Shown here one piece after another: positions 41,585 through 50,336 of a stretch of DNA of 58,848 bases (within the stretch, counting starts at the first letter, position 1; every line of letters begins with the position of its first letter). Origin of the DNA: Mesostigma viride (Eukaryota; Streptophyta; Mesostigmatophyceae; Mesostigmatales; Mesostigmataceae); assembly GCA_009746045.1 (NCBI GenBank), contig RPFO01000041.1, positions 8,038,613 through 8,097,460 on the forward strand, read 5' to 3'. The notes under the pieces are model-generated. The model was not told the origin of the DNA, searched no databases, and worked only from the letters and a program-made list of their open reading frames with translations. Both the position numbers and the translations under genes were made by a program.

Positions 41585-43861
41585 TTAGTCGTCATTAAAA
41601 AACGCGGGGTTCGGCGCCTGCGCCTGCACCTTCATCGGCGTCACGCGCATTGCCTTACGAGGTTGGGGCGCAGGACCGGGGGGAGGGGCGTCCGGTACGG
41701 GCGTAACGCGCTTCTTAGGTTTGGGTTCAGGGTTTAGTTCTGGCGCGTCGAGGCCAGATATATCCAGCCTGCCCTGCTTCCACGTGCTGAGACCAAGCTG
41801 GCGAACATATTCGCGCAATGCCAACTCTTCTTCCGGAGTCATATGGTCCTCTACGACACCAACGTTGGGAATAAAATCCGAAAAATCCGTCTCCGGCTTT
41901 TTATACCCCGCCTTGTACCCCCGCCACTTCCCCTTGAGTTTCACACCCTCGGGAGGTGCAGCAGTCCAAACAATTGGCTGGCGTGCGTTTGCCTCGACGA
42001 TCGGTCTCTTCTTCTTCTCTTTCTTTTCCTTCTCGTTGGCTTTCCTGATCTCGGATGCCTCCCACCTTTTCCCTAACCTCCTGAATTTCATCTGCTGCAT
42101 CCGCACCCACGCCCATTCCGCAGCGTTGAAGTTGACAGGCCTGGAGTTAAACGGTTCGAAATTCAGATACGGCAAACCCTCTTTGTCCACGCCCACGCTG
42201 TATAAGTCCTTGAACGACTGCTTTAGTTTTTTCATGCCCGCTGCCGTTGGCGGGGGCATGGGGAAAAATTCGGGATTTCTCTTTGCCCGCTGCACCCCCT
42301 GACTATACGATGTGCGCACGCCGCGTGCTATCCACGATACAGGTATCAACGCCTGGTAATGGTCGCGATGGAAAAATATGTACACTGGCTCATTTTCCGA
42401 CCTCCACGACCCGTGTTCCCTTTCCGCCCTCTCGACATCCTGCCTCCCCCCCCCGGGCAGCAACATGTGCCTCAGCACGTATTTCCCGTCACGTGTGGGA
42501 GTCGCCGTAAAGGTGTGGATGTCCGTTTTGGCGTGATACGCGAATAGAGCCATCATGCTATCATCTGCCCATTCGCGATCTTGCAACATGCTTGTCATCT
42601 CCTTACGCAACTGCGCGTCATTTTTACCATGGGCGACGTTCATGATCCCCAACTTCTCCCGGTTTTTTAGATAGTGCCGTAACTTACTCGACAGACCGCG
42701 TTTTAAACGCTCAGATTCCTGCTGAATGGCTTTCTGATCGATAGGGGTATTCGTTTGGAACGCCCTGCTGACAACAAACGAGTACCAAAAGCAATTGCCG
42801 TCGCCTTCAACATTGCGTTTGAACGCGATACCGTATTTGTTATATCGAGGCTTGTCAAACACTACGGGGACGTCCACCTCGGGCATTATCTCGGGATTGT
42901 ACACTATTGCGGTCGGCGAGGGCACCTTGGTCTTTACGACAACGTCCTGTTCCTGGGGCAAATCTGCGGCGGGCGGGGGCGGGCGGGGAAACGGGGGCGG
43001 AGACGGAGCGATGTCCTCTGCTTGCACACTTTCGCCATCGGAGAGGGCGAACGACATCATCGAGACGGCGTCGTCGTCCTCCTTCCTCGCCTTCTTGGCG
43101 CGAGGGGCTCGTGGAGGACCGCCCCTCTTCGCATTTTTCTTGGCGGGGATGCGCGCCATCCCGACCTGTTTCATCCACGCCCGCAGGTCCTTGAGAGTCG
43201 CTGGCGGCGACTGGTGCTTGTCGGCGTACCCGGTCCGTGTTGCGTACTCGGCGAGTCTGGCGGCCATCGCGGCGGGGTCTGCGGGCGCCCTTCGCTTGGG
43301 GATGCGCACTAGCGGGTGGTCCGCTCCGTATTCCGCTATCATCTTTTCTCGTTCGGGGATACACTCGTTGACGGCCCACCTGGTCTTCAGGGCACGGGGC
43401 TTGAGCTGGTCACACCGCTTCTTCGGGCGCGGCTTCTTCTCGCGTGGCGCCTTCGCGGGCGCCGCCGCCGGCACCGGCGCTCGAACCGGCACCACCACCG
43501 GCACGGGCGCTCGAACCGGCACCGGCACGGGCGCTCGAACCGGCACCACCACCGGCACGGGCGCTCGAACCGGCACCAGCACGGGCGCTCGAACCGGCAT
43601 CACCACCGGCACGGGCGCTGCAGGCCCTCGTACCCCCCCCGCCGCTTCTGTTTCGACAGGGGTTAATGGGTAGGCTAGGACGGCCTCCGCGCGCGCCGGC
43701 CCTGGGCCCCTCGACCGTGCGGGTGCCCCTCCCTGAGCGAGTCTTCGCTTTGGCGGCTTTACCTTTCCGTCCCTCTCCGCCATCTTCATGGTGTAATGTT
43801 TGCACTGGTTGGCTTTCCACCTCTTCTTCAGCGTCGCCAGCGAAAGGTGCTGGCAATCCAT
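41585..43861 (-). CDS. OTU-family cysteine protease with N-terminal C-RW-C repeats
   Basis: 758 aa, intact. Two N-terminal modules (residues 3-20, CQHLSLATLKKRWKANQC, and about 148-166, CDQLKPRALKTRW ... EC) match repeats in the next protein. Between them is a (PVRAPVPV)n linker. DLRAWMKQVGMARIPAK is also shared with the neighbour. The OTU core is EGDGNCFWYSF (catalytic Cys about residue 355), REWADDSMMALFAYH, and YIFFHRDHYQAL (catalytic His about 500). OTU proteases cleave ubiquitin chains; viral versions can act on host ubiquitin signalling or on polyproteins. The C-terminus is basic and Pro-rich. Substrate is unknown; catalytic motifs are all present. Confidence 0.85.
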   Translation of the reverse strand: MDCQHLSLATLKKRWKANQCKHYTMKMAERDGKVKPPKRRLAQGGAPARSRGPGPARAEAVLAYPLTPVETEAAGGVRGPAAPVPVVMPVRAPVLVPVRAPVPVVVPVRAPVPVPVRAPVPVVVPVRAPVPAAAPAKAPREKKPRPKKRCDQLKPRALKTRWAVNECIPEREKMIAEYGADHPLVRIPKRRAPADPAAMAARLAEYATRTGYADKHQSPPATLKDLRAWMKQVGMARIPAKKNAKRGGPPRAPRAKKARKEDDDAVSMMSFALSDGESVQAEDIAPSPPPFPRPPPPAADLPQEQDVVVKTKVPSPTAIVYNPEIMPEVDVPVVFDKPRYNKYGIAFKRNVEGDGNCFWYSFVVSRAFQTNTPIDQKAIQQESERLKRGLSSKLRHYLKNREKLGIMNVAHGKNDAQLRKEMTSMLQDREWADDSMMALFAYHAKTDIHTFTATPTRDGKYVLRHMLLPGGGRQDVERAEREHGSWRSENEPVYIFFHRDHYQALIPVSWIARGVRTSYSQGVQRAKRNPEFFPMPPPTAAGMKKLKQSFKDLYSVGVDKEGLPYLNFEPFNSRPVNFNAAEWAWVRMQQMKFRRLGKRWEASEIRKANEKEKKEKKKRPIVEANARQPIVWTAAPPEGVKLKGKWRGYKAGYKKPETDFSDFIPNVGVVEDHMTPEEELALREYVRQLGLSTWKQGRLDISGLDAPELNPEPKPKKRVTPVPDAPPPGPAPQPRKAMRVTPMKVQAQAPNPAFFNDD

Positions 43862-43933
43862 ATATGCTTTACTGTACGCTAGATAAAATTAGCCCGCCCG
43901 TATTTTTTATGCACTTCATTATCGCACCTCTTT

Positions 43934-44548
43934 TTACATCGCCCCCCAGATAATGTCGGGCCTCGTGTCGGGGTTCTCGCCCTTCCACCGGCTGTACATG
44001 GAATCCCGCACGCCCTTACACTGGCCCAGGCCCCATCGGCGCATCAGCTCACGGGGTGGCGGGTACTTCTCTCCCAGTTTCCTGCACGACTGTCCCCGTC
44101 GTTTATCGGGTAGCTGATGCAGAAACATGTGGGGGATCGTCCGACTGCCGGGGTTTCTGGCACGGTACTTATCCAACATGGAAGAACGCACACGTTTACA
44201 CTGTCCGTTGCTCCATCGGCGCCTCAGGGCGTTGCTGGGGGGGTACGTCCTCGCCAGTTGAATGCACGTCTTGCGCTTGGCCGGGCGCTTCTTCCTGGGT
44301 TTCCTCGGCAGAGACGTTTTGAGACACTGTTTCTTGTCACGACGCCTCTTCAGTGCCGCCCAGCTTGTAGGACACTTTGGTGGGACGCGTTTCATGCCTT
44401 TTGTGGCCATCCACTCCCTCAGGTGCTTCATTTGAAGCCGATCGCGCATGGCAGGCCTAGGTTTCCACCCCGCCCTGTTCGCAAAAGCCATTATCCTCGC
44501 GATGCGCTCGTCGGGTCTTAGGCGCTGGTGGGAAGGGGCAACACGCAC
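43934..44548 (-). CDS. Basic protein of three C-RW-C repeats
   Basis: 204 aa, highly basic. Residues 42-57 (HLREWMATKGMKRVPP) match the WMKQVGM block of the OTU protein. Then come three repeats: C59-C75 (KCPTSWAALKRRRDKKQC), C95-C117 (CIQLARTYPPSNALRRRW ... QC) and C155-C177 (CRKLGEKYPPPRELMRRW ... QC), each with CKxVRxSM-like continuation in the last two. The pattern C-x2-L-x(n)-L-x-R-W-x3-Q-C is new to me. The shared modules and adjacency to the OTU gene suggest a common origin by module shuffling. A role in nucleic acid packaging or binding is a guess from charge. Confidence 0.7.
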   Translation of the reverse strand: MRVAPSHQRLRPDERIARIMAFANRAGWKPRPAMRDRLQMKHLREWMATKGMKRVPPKCPTSWAALKRRRDKKQCLKTSLPRKPRKKRPAKRKTCIQLARTYPPSNALRRRWSNGQCKRVRSSMLDKYRARNPGSRTIPHMFLHQLPDKRRGQSCRKLGEKYPPPRELMRRWGLGQCKGVRDSMYSRWKGENPDTRPDIIWGAM

Positions 44549-44936
44549 GGGCGCGGCTGGGGCACGGGGATGGCCATGGGGATGGGAATGGCCATGGGGT
44601 AGTCATCGGGGGGGTCTGCACGGACGGCGCCATGGGGACGGCATTGGGGACTATTCTTCGGACTCCACTCCTCGTAACCCGGTCGCTGACCACCACCACC
44701 GGTGTCTGCTTTACTCGCACCATTTTGCTGCCTGTATGTATCGTACCTAAGCGCGCAGATTTTTTTTTTGACTTCGTGTCCTTTGGGGCGTAGGCCCTCC
44801 ATGAAGTGTGCTCACCGCCACCCTCCAATTCTCTTATGAACGCGTCAGTGTCCGCGATCATCTTATTAAACCTGGCATCTTCAGCTGCCTGTTTTTTACC
44901 TGCTTTCAACAGCCTCGACCTTGTGGAGTGATACAT
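44457..44936 (-). CDS. Unknown small protein with Pro-rich tail
   Basis: 159 aa as read. N-terminal coiled segment MYHSTRSRLLKAGKKQAAED and MIADTDAFIRELEGG, then MVRVKQTPVVVVSDRVTR, and a (P-W-P-F-P-S) repeat. The last 30 residues overlap the start of the next gene in another frame, so the true C-terminus may lie earlier through a shift. The poly-T run at 44759-44767 is one candidate error site. No family is recognised. Confidence 0.5.
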   Translation of the reverse strand: MYHSTRSRLLKAGKKQAAEDARFNKMIADTDAFIRELEGGGEHTSWRAYAPKDTKSKKKSARLGTIHTGSKMVRVKQTPVVVVSDRVTRSGVRRIVPNAVPMAPSVQTPPMTTPWPFPSPWPSPCPSRARACCPFPPAPKTRRAHREDNGFCEQGGVET

Positions 44937-45061
44937 TCTTTTGTTTAGTATTACACAGGAGAATTAATCACGCGCATGTGCGTCACTTGGGTTGCAATAA
45001 TGCTCCTTCTTCCGTCGCTCTCGCACGCTGTCTAAATCCACATGTCCTCTCCGACGGGGCA

Positions 45062-46285
45062 TTATTTGGCACACATGCCAACCCTCCTGCTGACCCCCGT
45101 GACCCACACTGTGCGGCGGCCGCTGGGGTCGTCGGCCATGCGCACGTTGCCCGTGATCTGCCCGCCGTACGGCCCCAGGAGGTCCGCTACGAGCCCGGAC
45201 GTCACGCGCTTGGTGAACGTGGACTTGTGTCCCAGGAAATCTACAAAGAACATCCTGCGAAACTCGGACAGGGGGACGAAACCTTCCGGCTTCAGCACGA
45301 CCAGGTCGCTGTGGGTGAGGAACAGCCGCATCATGCTGGCCAGGTTGCTAATGTCCAGCGCTGGTTCTCCGTCGTTGTCGTGGCGGTCCGCGTCCGCCCC
45401 GATGTCGCTCTCTTCCTCCTGGGCCGATCTCCATCCGAGCCTGGCCGTGAGCGCGTCGGCGTGAGGGTCGTCTTTGGGCCTCCACTTGTGGGAGGACCCT
45501 TGCGCCTTGCTGAAGGAGCCCGTTATCTTTTCCCTGATCTCCCTTATCCACGTGTTCATCCACACGGGCGCCGCCCCGCCCTCCTTGAGGATGTGCGAGC
45601 GGACTTGGCGGAGTCCCTTGAGATCGGCCAACTCGATTTCGGGGAACCCGTGACACTCCTCGAGGAACGCCTCCTCCGCGTCGGTGATATCCGTGAAGAG
45701 GCCGTGTTCGGCGGCGTACTTGACCATCCATTGTCGCATGTCCTTCTTGCTGTTCGCCGCATCCCTCCCGGCAAAGTACTTGTCCCCGTCGAACCAGACG
45801 GGAAAGGGCGGGAGCTCGCGACCGGGTCTGGGCAGGGGCGACACGATGGCCACGTTTTGCAGCCAGTGCCAGTTGTTCGGGGCCTCCGTGACGTACGCCG
45901 GGGCCGACACGCGCGCGAGGATGCCCCCCTTGGCGGACAGGATCGACACCCACATGCGCGCCTCTTCGGTCTTTCCGCCGGCGTCCACCGCGGCCAGCAC
46001 GTCCATGTCGTAAGGGTAGTGTCCCTTCATATCCAGGAACGAGTCGAAGGCGGGCGACAGTCCGGTCTTTACGAACGGCCAGTCCACCATGTGGGAGGAG
46101 GGGGCCAGACAGGTCCCCACGAACTCGCACACGAGTCTCGCCAGCGTCTTGCGGTCGACGTCCAGTTTGGGTTGCGGAAGTGCCGCGACCTCGCACCATC
46201 CCGCACCAGGTGCACCACTCAGGGTCGGTCGCCGCGGCTCCGTGTCCATTTCGTCCTTTATGACGATGGGCGAACGGGAGGACAT
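45062..46285 (-). CDS. Unknown 407-aa protein
   Basis: Intact. Blocks include DRKTLARLVCEFVGTCLAP, GHYPYDMDVLAAVDAGGK, KDMRQWMVKYAAEHGLF, VWMNTWIREIREKITGSF, and a C-terminal unit (FVPLSEFRRMFFVDFLGHKS, FTKRVTSGLVADLLGPYGG, VWVTGVSR) whose helix-helix-strand pattern suggests a winged-helix-like fold. Such C-terminal units occur in several large-virus regulatory and replication proteins, but I cannot assign this one. It is the best-preserved long orphan of the block. Confidence 0.65.
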   Translation of the reverse strand: MSSRSPIVIKDEMDTEPRRPTLSGAPGAGWCEVAALPQPKLDVDRKTLARLVCEFVGTCLAPSSHMVDWPFVKTGLSPAFDSFLDMKGHYPYDMDVLAAVDAGGKTEEARMWVSILSAKGGILARVSAPAYVTEAPNNWHWLQNVAIVSPLPRPGRELPPFPVWFDGDKYFAGRDAANSKKDMRQWMVKYAAEHGLFTDITDAEEAFLEECHGFPEIELADLKGLRQVRSHILKEGGAAPVWMNTWIREIREKITGSFSKAQGSSHKWRPKDDPHADALTARLGWRSAQEEESDIGADADRHDNDGEPALDISNLASMMRLFLTHSDLVVLKPEGFVPLSEFRRMFFVDFLGHKSTFTKRVTSGLVADLLGPYGGQITGNVRMADDPSGRRTVWVTGVSRRVGMCAK

Positions 46286-46354
46286 GGTATGCTCGTGATA
46301 TTGGGTAAGAAATGATTATGGCCCGTTTATACGCACCCCGACTATATGCGAGGT

Positions 46355-46872
46355 CTACCTGGGGGCGGGGAATCCTTCGCGGAGGAGCATCCGCTTGTGT
46401 TTATCGTTGTATTTCTTCCTCATCTCGAAATCGTTGTGCAAGAACCACGACTCGATCTGGTGCTCCAAGTCCGGCCGCTGTTGTAGCAGTCGGTCTCTGT
46501 TCGCCTGGTTCTGTCGTCTTTCTTCGCCCGCCCTTTCTTCGTCGGCAGTGATGAGACGTTTCAGCTCTGGCGCTTGACGGGCCAGCTCACGAGCGTCGTT
46601 GTCGTTCCATGCGGAGGTATTGGATCCGCTGTTGATCTGTTCCGTGACGCGTTCGGCCGCCATCATCTCTTCGTACCTGTCATCATCGTGCCATCGGGGG
46701 GGAAATGGATGGGAGGATCTTCTTCTCGGATCGCGCGCATGGGGTGCCTCTTTGCGTGTACCGCGCGGGCATGCACGCCACACAGAGAGCCGAACAAGGG
46801 CTTAAATCGGCACCGAGGGCCGCGTGTCGTCCTGGCCGTGCACCTGCCTGATCGTTTCTTCATAACGGGCAC
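46355..46872 (-). pseudogene. Zinc-module protein with coiled-coil C-terminus, one frameshift
   Basis: Starts MPVMKKRSGRCTARTTRG, giving C-x9-C-x9-C-x2-H (CTARTTRGPRC ... LCGVH) near the N-terminus. Around 46693, in a seven-G run on the plus strand, the frame shifts to WHDDDRYEEMMAAERVTEQI, then LARQAPELKRLITADEERAG and LEHQIESWFLHNDFEMRKKY. Together about 170 aa: a fourth use of the same cysteine module, joined to an alpha-helical region. Function unknown. Confidence 0.65.
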
Positions 46873-46900
46873 ATATATGCACGCATTTTTATTTGTAATT

Positions 46901-46973
46901 GTGCTGGGCGGGTCTCGATCCCGCGACCTTCAACTCATAAGGTTGACGCCCTGACCAACTGGGCTACCAGCAC
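46901..46973 (-). tRNA. tRNA-Ile(UAU)
   Basis: 73 nt, no intron. The acceptor stem GTGCTGG/CCAGCAC pairs at all seven positions. D arm GCCC ... GGGC; anticodon stem TCAAC/GTTGA with loop CTTATGA, giving anticodon UAU (reads AUA); variable AGGTC; T stem GCGGG/CCCGC with loop ATCGAGA. The loop has A at position 54 instead of the usual T, a feature better known from eukaryotic initiator tRNA. CCA is not encoded. It lies between two viral-type genes, and large algal viruses commonly carry tRNA genes. Confidence 0.92.
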
Positions 46974-47115
46974 GATGGTTTATTATTATAAATCATAATC
47001 ATTACACGATAAGCGCGACGGACAATTCATTCAGCCACACATGCAAAATACCAACAAGTGCATTGTGTTAAGGGGTGAGTGCTACATAGAAACCTACATC
47101 ACACTATCCAACACT
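46974..47115. other. Short spacer between tRNA and fibre gene B
   Basis: AT-rich sequence with no gene that I can see. Confidence 0.5.
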
Positions 47116-49506
47116 CTAGTTGAGCGACTCCGACACCACGTCCAGCGTGGTCGTGCCGATGGCGCCCATGCTGTTGCTGGAGGTGATCGTGTTCGGGGCC
47201 GGCTTCATGAGGGCGCGGCTGTGAGAGCCAGACCCTCGCACCTTGACGAGCTGCATGCTCTCGTCGCTGCCGATGCGGAATCCGTACGTGACGACCTGAT
47301 CCGCGGCGTACATCTCCTTCCAACCGTACAGCTGGGTGTTAGCGGCGGTGATGGCGGCGGCGTTCACGCGGACATCGTCGTACCAGATGGCATACCCGGC
47401 CTGGTTCTTGCCCGGTCCCAGGGTCAGCGTGGGGGAGGCGCCGACGTCCACGGAGGTGGCAATGACGGCGACCGAGGCGCCGTTCAAGTACACCATGGTC
47501 GAAGTGCCGTCACGGACCAGAGCCAGCGTGAAGGACTCTGTGCTCAGAATGCTATAGGTGCTCTCAGCGCTCGCGGTGCCGTCAGACACGGTGACGTGAC
47601 CGGCGTTGGTGACCGTGACGGTGGTGGTGGCGCCGGCACCCGCGTACGACAGCAGAACGAGACCGTTGGCGACGGAGCTGGAAAGGTCGGCCTTGGGAGT
47701 GATCTTGGTGATGATGCTGAAGGTGCCGGTGGGCATCGACGACGCGCACGACCCGCTCTGGCTTCCGGAATCGTTGACCTTCAGCACACCATTGGAGACG
47801 GCCGCGCCACCGTTGAGGGTCACTACCTTGGCACCCACCTCGGACGTGGTGCCGGAGGTGAACTCCCAGCGCGTGTCATCGGCACCGGAAGCGAGGGTCG
47901 ACAGCAGGACGTTGGTGCCGGGGGCGTACCGGTCGGCCTGGGCGATGGTGCGGGAGAACAGCAGCTGCCCGCCCTCGAAATGCCAGTACGAACCGGTGTT
48001 GTCGCCCTTGTCCTGGGATGCCTCGCCCGCACCCATGTGCCAGGTCATGGCACGGGAGCCGTAGCTCGCGTTGCCGGCCATGAAGACACCGCCGGCGTCG
48101 GACTTGGTGTTGTCGGTGGCCCCGTTTCCGAGTGTCAGGGTCTTGTCCTCAATGCGGAGGTTGGTCTCGGTGGTGGTGACGCTGTTGAGTGGGCCATCTA
48201 CCTGCAGCTCGCCGGTGATCTTGATGATGCCGGACGTGGAGGTCAGCTGCAGGTCGCCGGCCGAGGTGGTGATCTTGCCACTGCCACCGGCGGTGGAGGT
48301 GAGCACGAGGTCCTTCTTGAGGTCGACGGAGACGGCGGCGTCCAGGGAGATGACATTGTTGGCGGTGGAGAGGGCGCTGTCGGTGAAGGTGACATCCTCG
48401 ACGGACACGGTGCCGGCCGCGGACGTGATTGAGAGGCTGTTGGCGCTGGTGCTGACGGTGTTGTCGGTGACCTTGACGTTCTCGAGGATGACGGACTTGG
48501 TGGCGCCGGCCGTGATGGAGATGTCAACATCGGTGGACGGGGCGAGGGCCGCGTCGGTGAACACGACATCCTCGACCTGCACGGTGCCGGCGGCGGACGC
48601 CAGAGTGAGGGCACCGGAAGAGGTGCTGACGGCATTGTCGGCGACGGTCACGTTCTCGAGGACGACGGAAGAGCCGGTGCCGGCAGTGATAGACAGGTCA
48701 CCACTGGCGACGGTCAGGGCCGCGTCAGTGAACACGACATCCTCGACCTGCACGGTGCCAGCGGCGGACGTGAGGGAGAGGCCATTGGCGGACGTGCTGA
48801 CGGTGTTGTCAGTGACGGTCACGTTCTCGAGGACCACGGAGGAGGTGGCACCGGCGGTGATCGAGATGTTGGCATCCGAGGAGGCGGTGAGGGCGGAGTC
48901 GGTGAAGATGACGTTCTCCACCTGCACGGTGCCGGCGGCGGACGCCAGCGTAAGGGCGCCGGCGGAGGTGTCGACCGCTCCATCAGTGAACGTGACGTTC
49001 TCGACCTGCACAGTCCCCGACTGGGCGGCGAGGGTGAGGGTGCCGGACGACGTGCTGACGGCGTTGTCGGTGACGGTGACGCCCTCCACGACGACGGAGG
49101 AGGTGGCACCCGCGGAGAGCACGAGACTGGTGTCAGTGGCGGGCGCCATCTGGTTGTTGGTGAACACCACATCCTCGACGCGCACGCTCTGGGCCGCGGC
49201 GAGGGACAGCACGTTGTTGGCGGTGGAGATGTCGCTTCCGTCAATCTGCACTGCCTCAATCTGGGCTGCCCCGGAGAAGTCCAGCGCGCCGACCGTCAGG
49301 GTCCCGGAGATGTTGGTGTTGCCGAGGACGGTGACGAGCTTGGAGACACTGGATCCCTGTCCGGCATTGGGCTTGATGACGATCTTGTCCTGCGCCTGGA
49401 TGGTGAGGTCCTTGACACTCGCGCCGGTCGCGGTGTCTCCCAGGATCTCGTTCGCGAGCACACGGCGCAACTTCGAGGCTCCGAGGTTTTCGCAGAGGGT
49501 GGCCAT
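47116..49506 (-). CDS. Fibre-like protein B: long beta-repeat shaft and lectin-like head, intact
   Basis: 796 aa. N-terminal LRRVLANEILGDTATGASV and IQAQDKIVIKPNAGQGSS match protein A. About residues 85-430 form roughly 28-aa repeats with the signature V-x-[VL]-E-[DN]-V-x-[FV]-T-D (VQVEDVVFTDAALTVASGD; SVVLENVTVTDNTVSTSA), as expected for a beta-helix or stacked-strand shaft. A conserved SRAMTWHMGAGEASQDKGDN block follows, then a LamG-like C-terminal domain (TGTFSIITKITPKADLSS ... YAIWYDDVRVNAAAI). It lacks the extra lectin-like domain of protein A. The likely role is a virion surface fibre; this is inferred from architecture. Confidence 0.78.
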   Translation of the reverse strand: MATLCENLGASKLRRVLANEILGDTATGASVKDLTIQAQDKIVIKPNAGQGSSVSKLVTVLGNTNISGTLTVGALDFSGAAQIEAVQIDGSDISTANNVLSLAAAQSVRVEDVVFTNNQMAPATDTSLVLSAGATSSVVVEGVTVTDNAVSTSSGTLTLAAQSGTVQVENVTFTDGAVDTSAGALTLASAAGTVQVENVIFTDSALTASSDANISITAGATSSVVLENVTVTDNTVSTSANGLSLTSAAGTVQVEDVVFTDAALTVASGDLSITAGTGSSVVLENVTVADNAVSTSSGALTLASAAGTVQVEDVVFTDAALAPSTDVDISITAGATKSVILENVKVTDNTVSTSANSLSITSAAGTVSVEDVTFTDSALSTANNVISLDAAVSVDLKKDLVLTSTAGGSGKITTSAGDLQLTSTSGIIKITGELQVDGPLNSVTTTETNLRIEDKTLTLGNGATDNTKSDAGGVFMAGNASYGSRAMTWHMGAGEASQDKGDNTGSYWHFEGGQLLFSRTIAQADRYAPGTNVLLSTLASGADDTRWEFTSGTTSEVGAKVVTLNGGAAVSNGVLKVNDSGSQSGSCASSMPTGTFSIITKITPKADLSSSVANGLVLLSYAGAGATTTVTVTNAGHVTVSDGTASAESTYSILSTESFTLALVRDGTSTMVYLNGASVAVIATSVDVGASPTLTLGPGKNQAGYAIWYDDVRVNAAAITAANTQLYGWKEMYAADQVVTYGFRIGSDESMQLVKVRGSGSHSRALMKPAPNTITSSNSMGAIGTTTLDVVSESLN

Positions 49507-49542
49507 GGAGAACGTGTATAGTATAGTTTTAGCTTTTTTTTT

Positions 49543-50049
49543 TCAACCGAAGCGAAAAATCGGATCACCTGCGTCTGGAGGCGAGCTCCAGCAAGATGGC
49601 AAACGTGTCCCCCCGAGGTCCAGAAGCTCCCTCGTGGGCGACGGTATCGCGTAGATCTCCACGGTGACGGTGGGCACGCTTACGAGGTGTGGCGTGAAGG
49701 CGGCGGAGTCGTCCATGGGCGATTGTGGCTGGTAGATCTCCACGCCGTTTGGGACGACGAAGAAGTGTGCCTTGCCGCCGAAGTAGTGCTTCTTGTTGGC
49801 CATCGCGGTGGGGATGGCGGTCTGCACTTTCTCCACCTCGCGGTCTCCCAGTTTGAGTCTGACCGCGCTCGTCGTCGTGGCGGTGGCGGGGATCTGGGCG
49901 TACACGACCCTGCATGTCTCCACGTTCAGCACCGGCGCCGGCAGCGTGAACGTGGTCTCCCCCGGCCTGTTGGTGCCGGTGATGAGAACGCGGTGGGTCA
50001 TCTGGCCGGGCGCGAGCGAAAGGGGATTGGTCGCTTGAAGGTTGGACAT
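49543..50049 (-). CDS. Small beta-rich, possibly structural protein
   Basis: 168 aa beginning MSNLQATNPLSLAPGQMTHR. Alternating hydrophobic strands (TTFTLPAPVLNVETCRVVYA, HYFGGKAHFFVVPNGVEIY, SVPTVTVEIYAIPS) suggest an all-beta fold such as a single jelly roll; a minor capsid or fibre-associated role would fit its place next to the fibre gene. The end is uncertain: a six-C run near 49610 allows a frame change giving DTFAILLELASRRR and a stop at 49565, which looks more protein-like than the current Pro-rich end. Confidence 0.5.
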   Translation of the reverse strand: MSNLQATNPLSLAPGQMTHRVLITGTNRPGETTFTLPAPVLNVETCRVVYAQIPATATTTSAVRLKLGDREVEKVQTAIPTAMANKKHYFGGKAHFFVVPNGVEIYQPQSPMDDSAAFTPHLVSVPTVTVEIYAIPSPTRELLDLGGTRLPSCWSSPPDAGDPIFRFG

Positions 50050-50071
50050 ATCTACTACCAGTACGGAGAGG

Positions 50072-50335
50072 TTAATTTAACACGAGCCGGGAGCAGACCT
50101 CGGTCGTGAACCAGTCCGAAAAAGAGATGTGGTCCGTCGGGGGGCACTCGAGTTTGTCCAGCTCGCCCACCGCCTTGTCGACCGCCTCCCTCACGACAGA
50201 CCCCGGTAGATGCGTGATACGGTGGATGAACTTGTTGACCTCCTCTCGCTGGCTGTCCGTGATCTCTCCGCATATCATGGAGTCGGCCATCATCCCCTTG
50301 ATAAAAACGTACACCAATTCTCGAATCATCTTCAT
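50072..50335 (-). CDS. Unknown 87-aa alpha-helical protein
   Basis: MKMIRELVYVFIKGMMADSM ... EEVNKFIHRITHLPG ... DHISFSDWFTTEVCSRLV. Mostly helical with no membrane segment. It starts back-to-back with the plus-strand gene at 50337, one base apart, so the two share a very short or overlapping promoter region. No family is recognised. Confidence 0.5.
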   Translation of the reverse strand: MKMIRELVYVFIKGMMADSMICGEITDSQREEVNKFIHRITHLPGSVVREAVDKAVGELDKLECPPTDHISFSDWFTTEVCSRLVLN

Positions 50336-50336
50336 A

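Noticed and set aside
44921-46315. 464-aa plus-strand open frame
   Set aside because: Antisense shadow of the 407-aa minus-strand gene. GC-rich codon use there leaves the complementary frame open, and its sequence is low in protein-like features.
47041-49654. Plus-strand frames of 463 and 527 aa opposite fibre gene B
   Set aside because: Both are antisense to the repeat shaft; their periodicity mirrors the fibre repeats and they lack independent domains.
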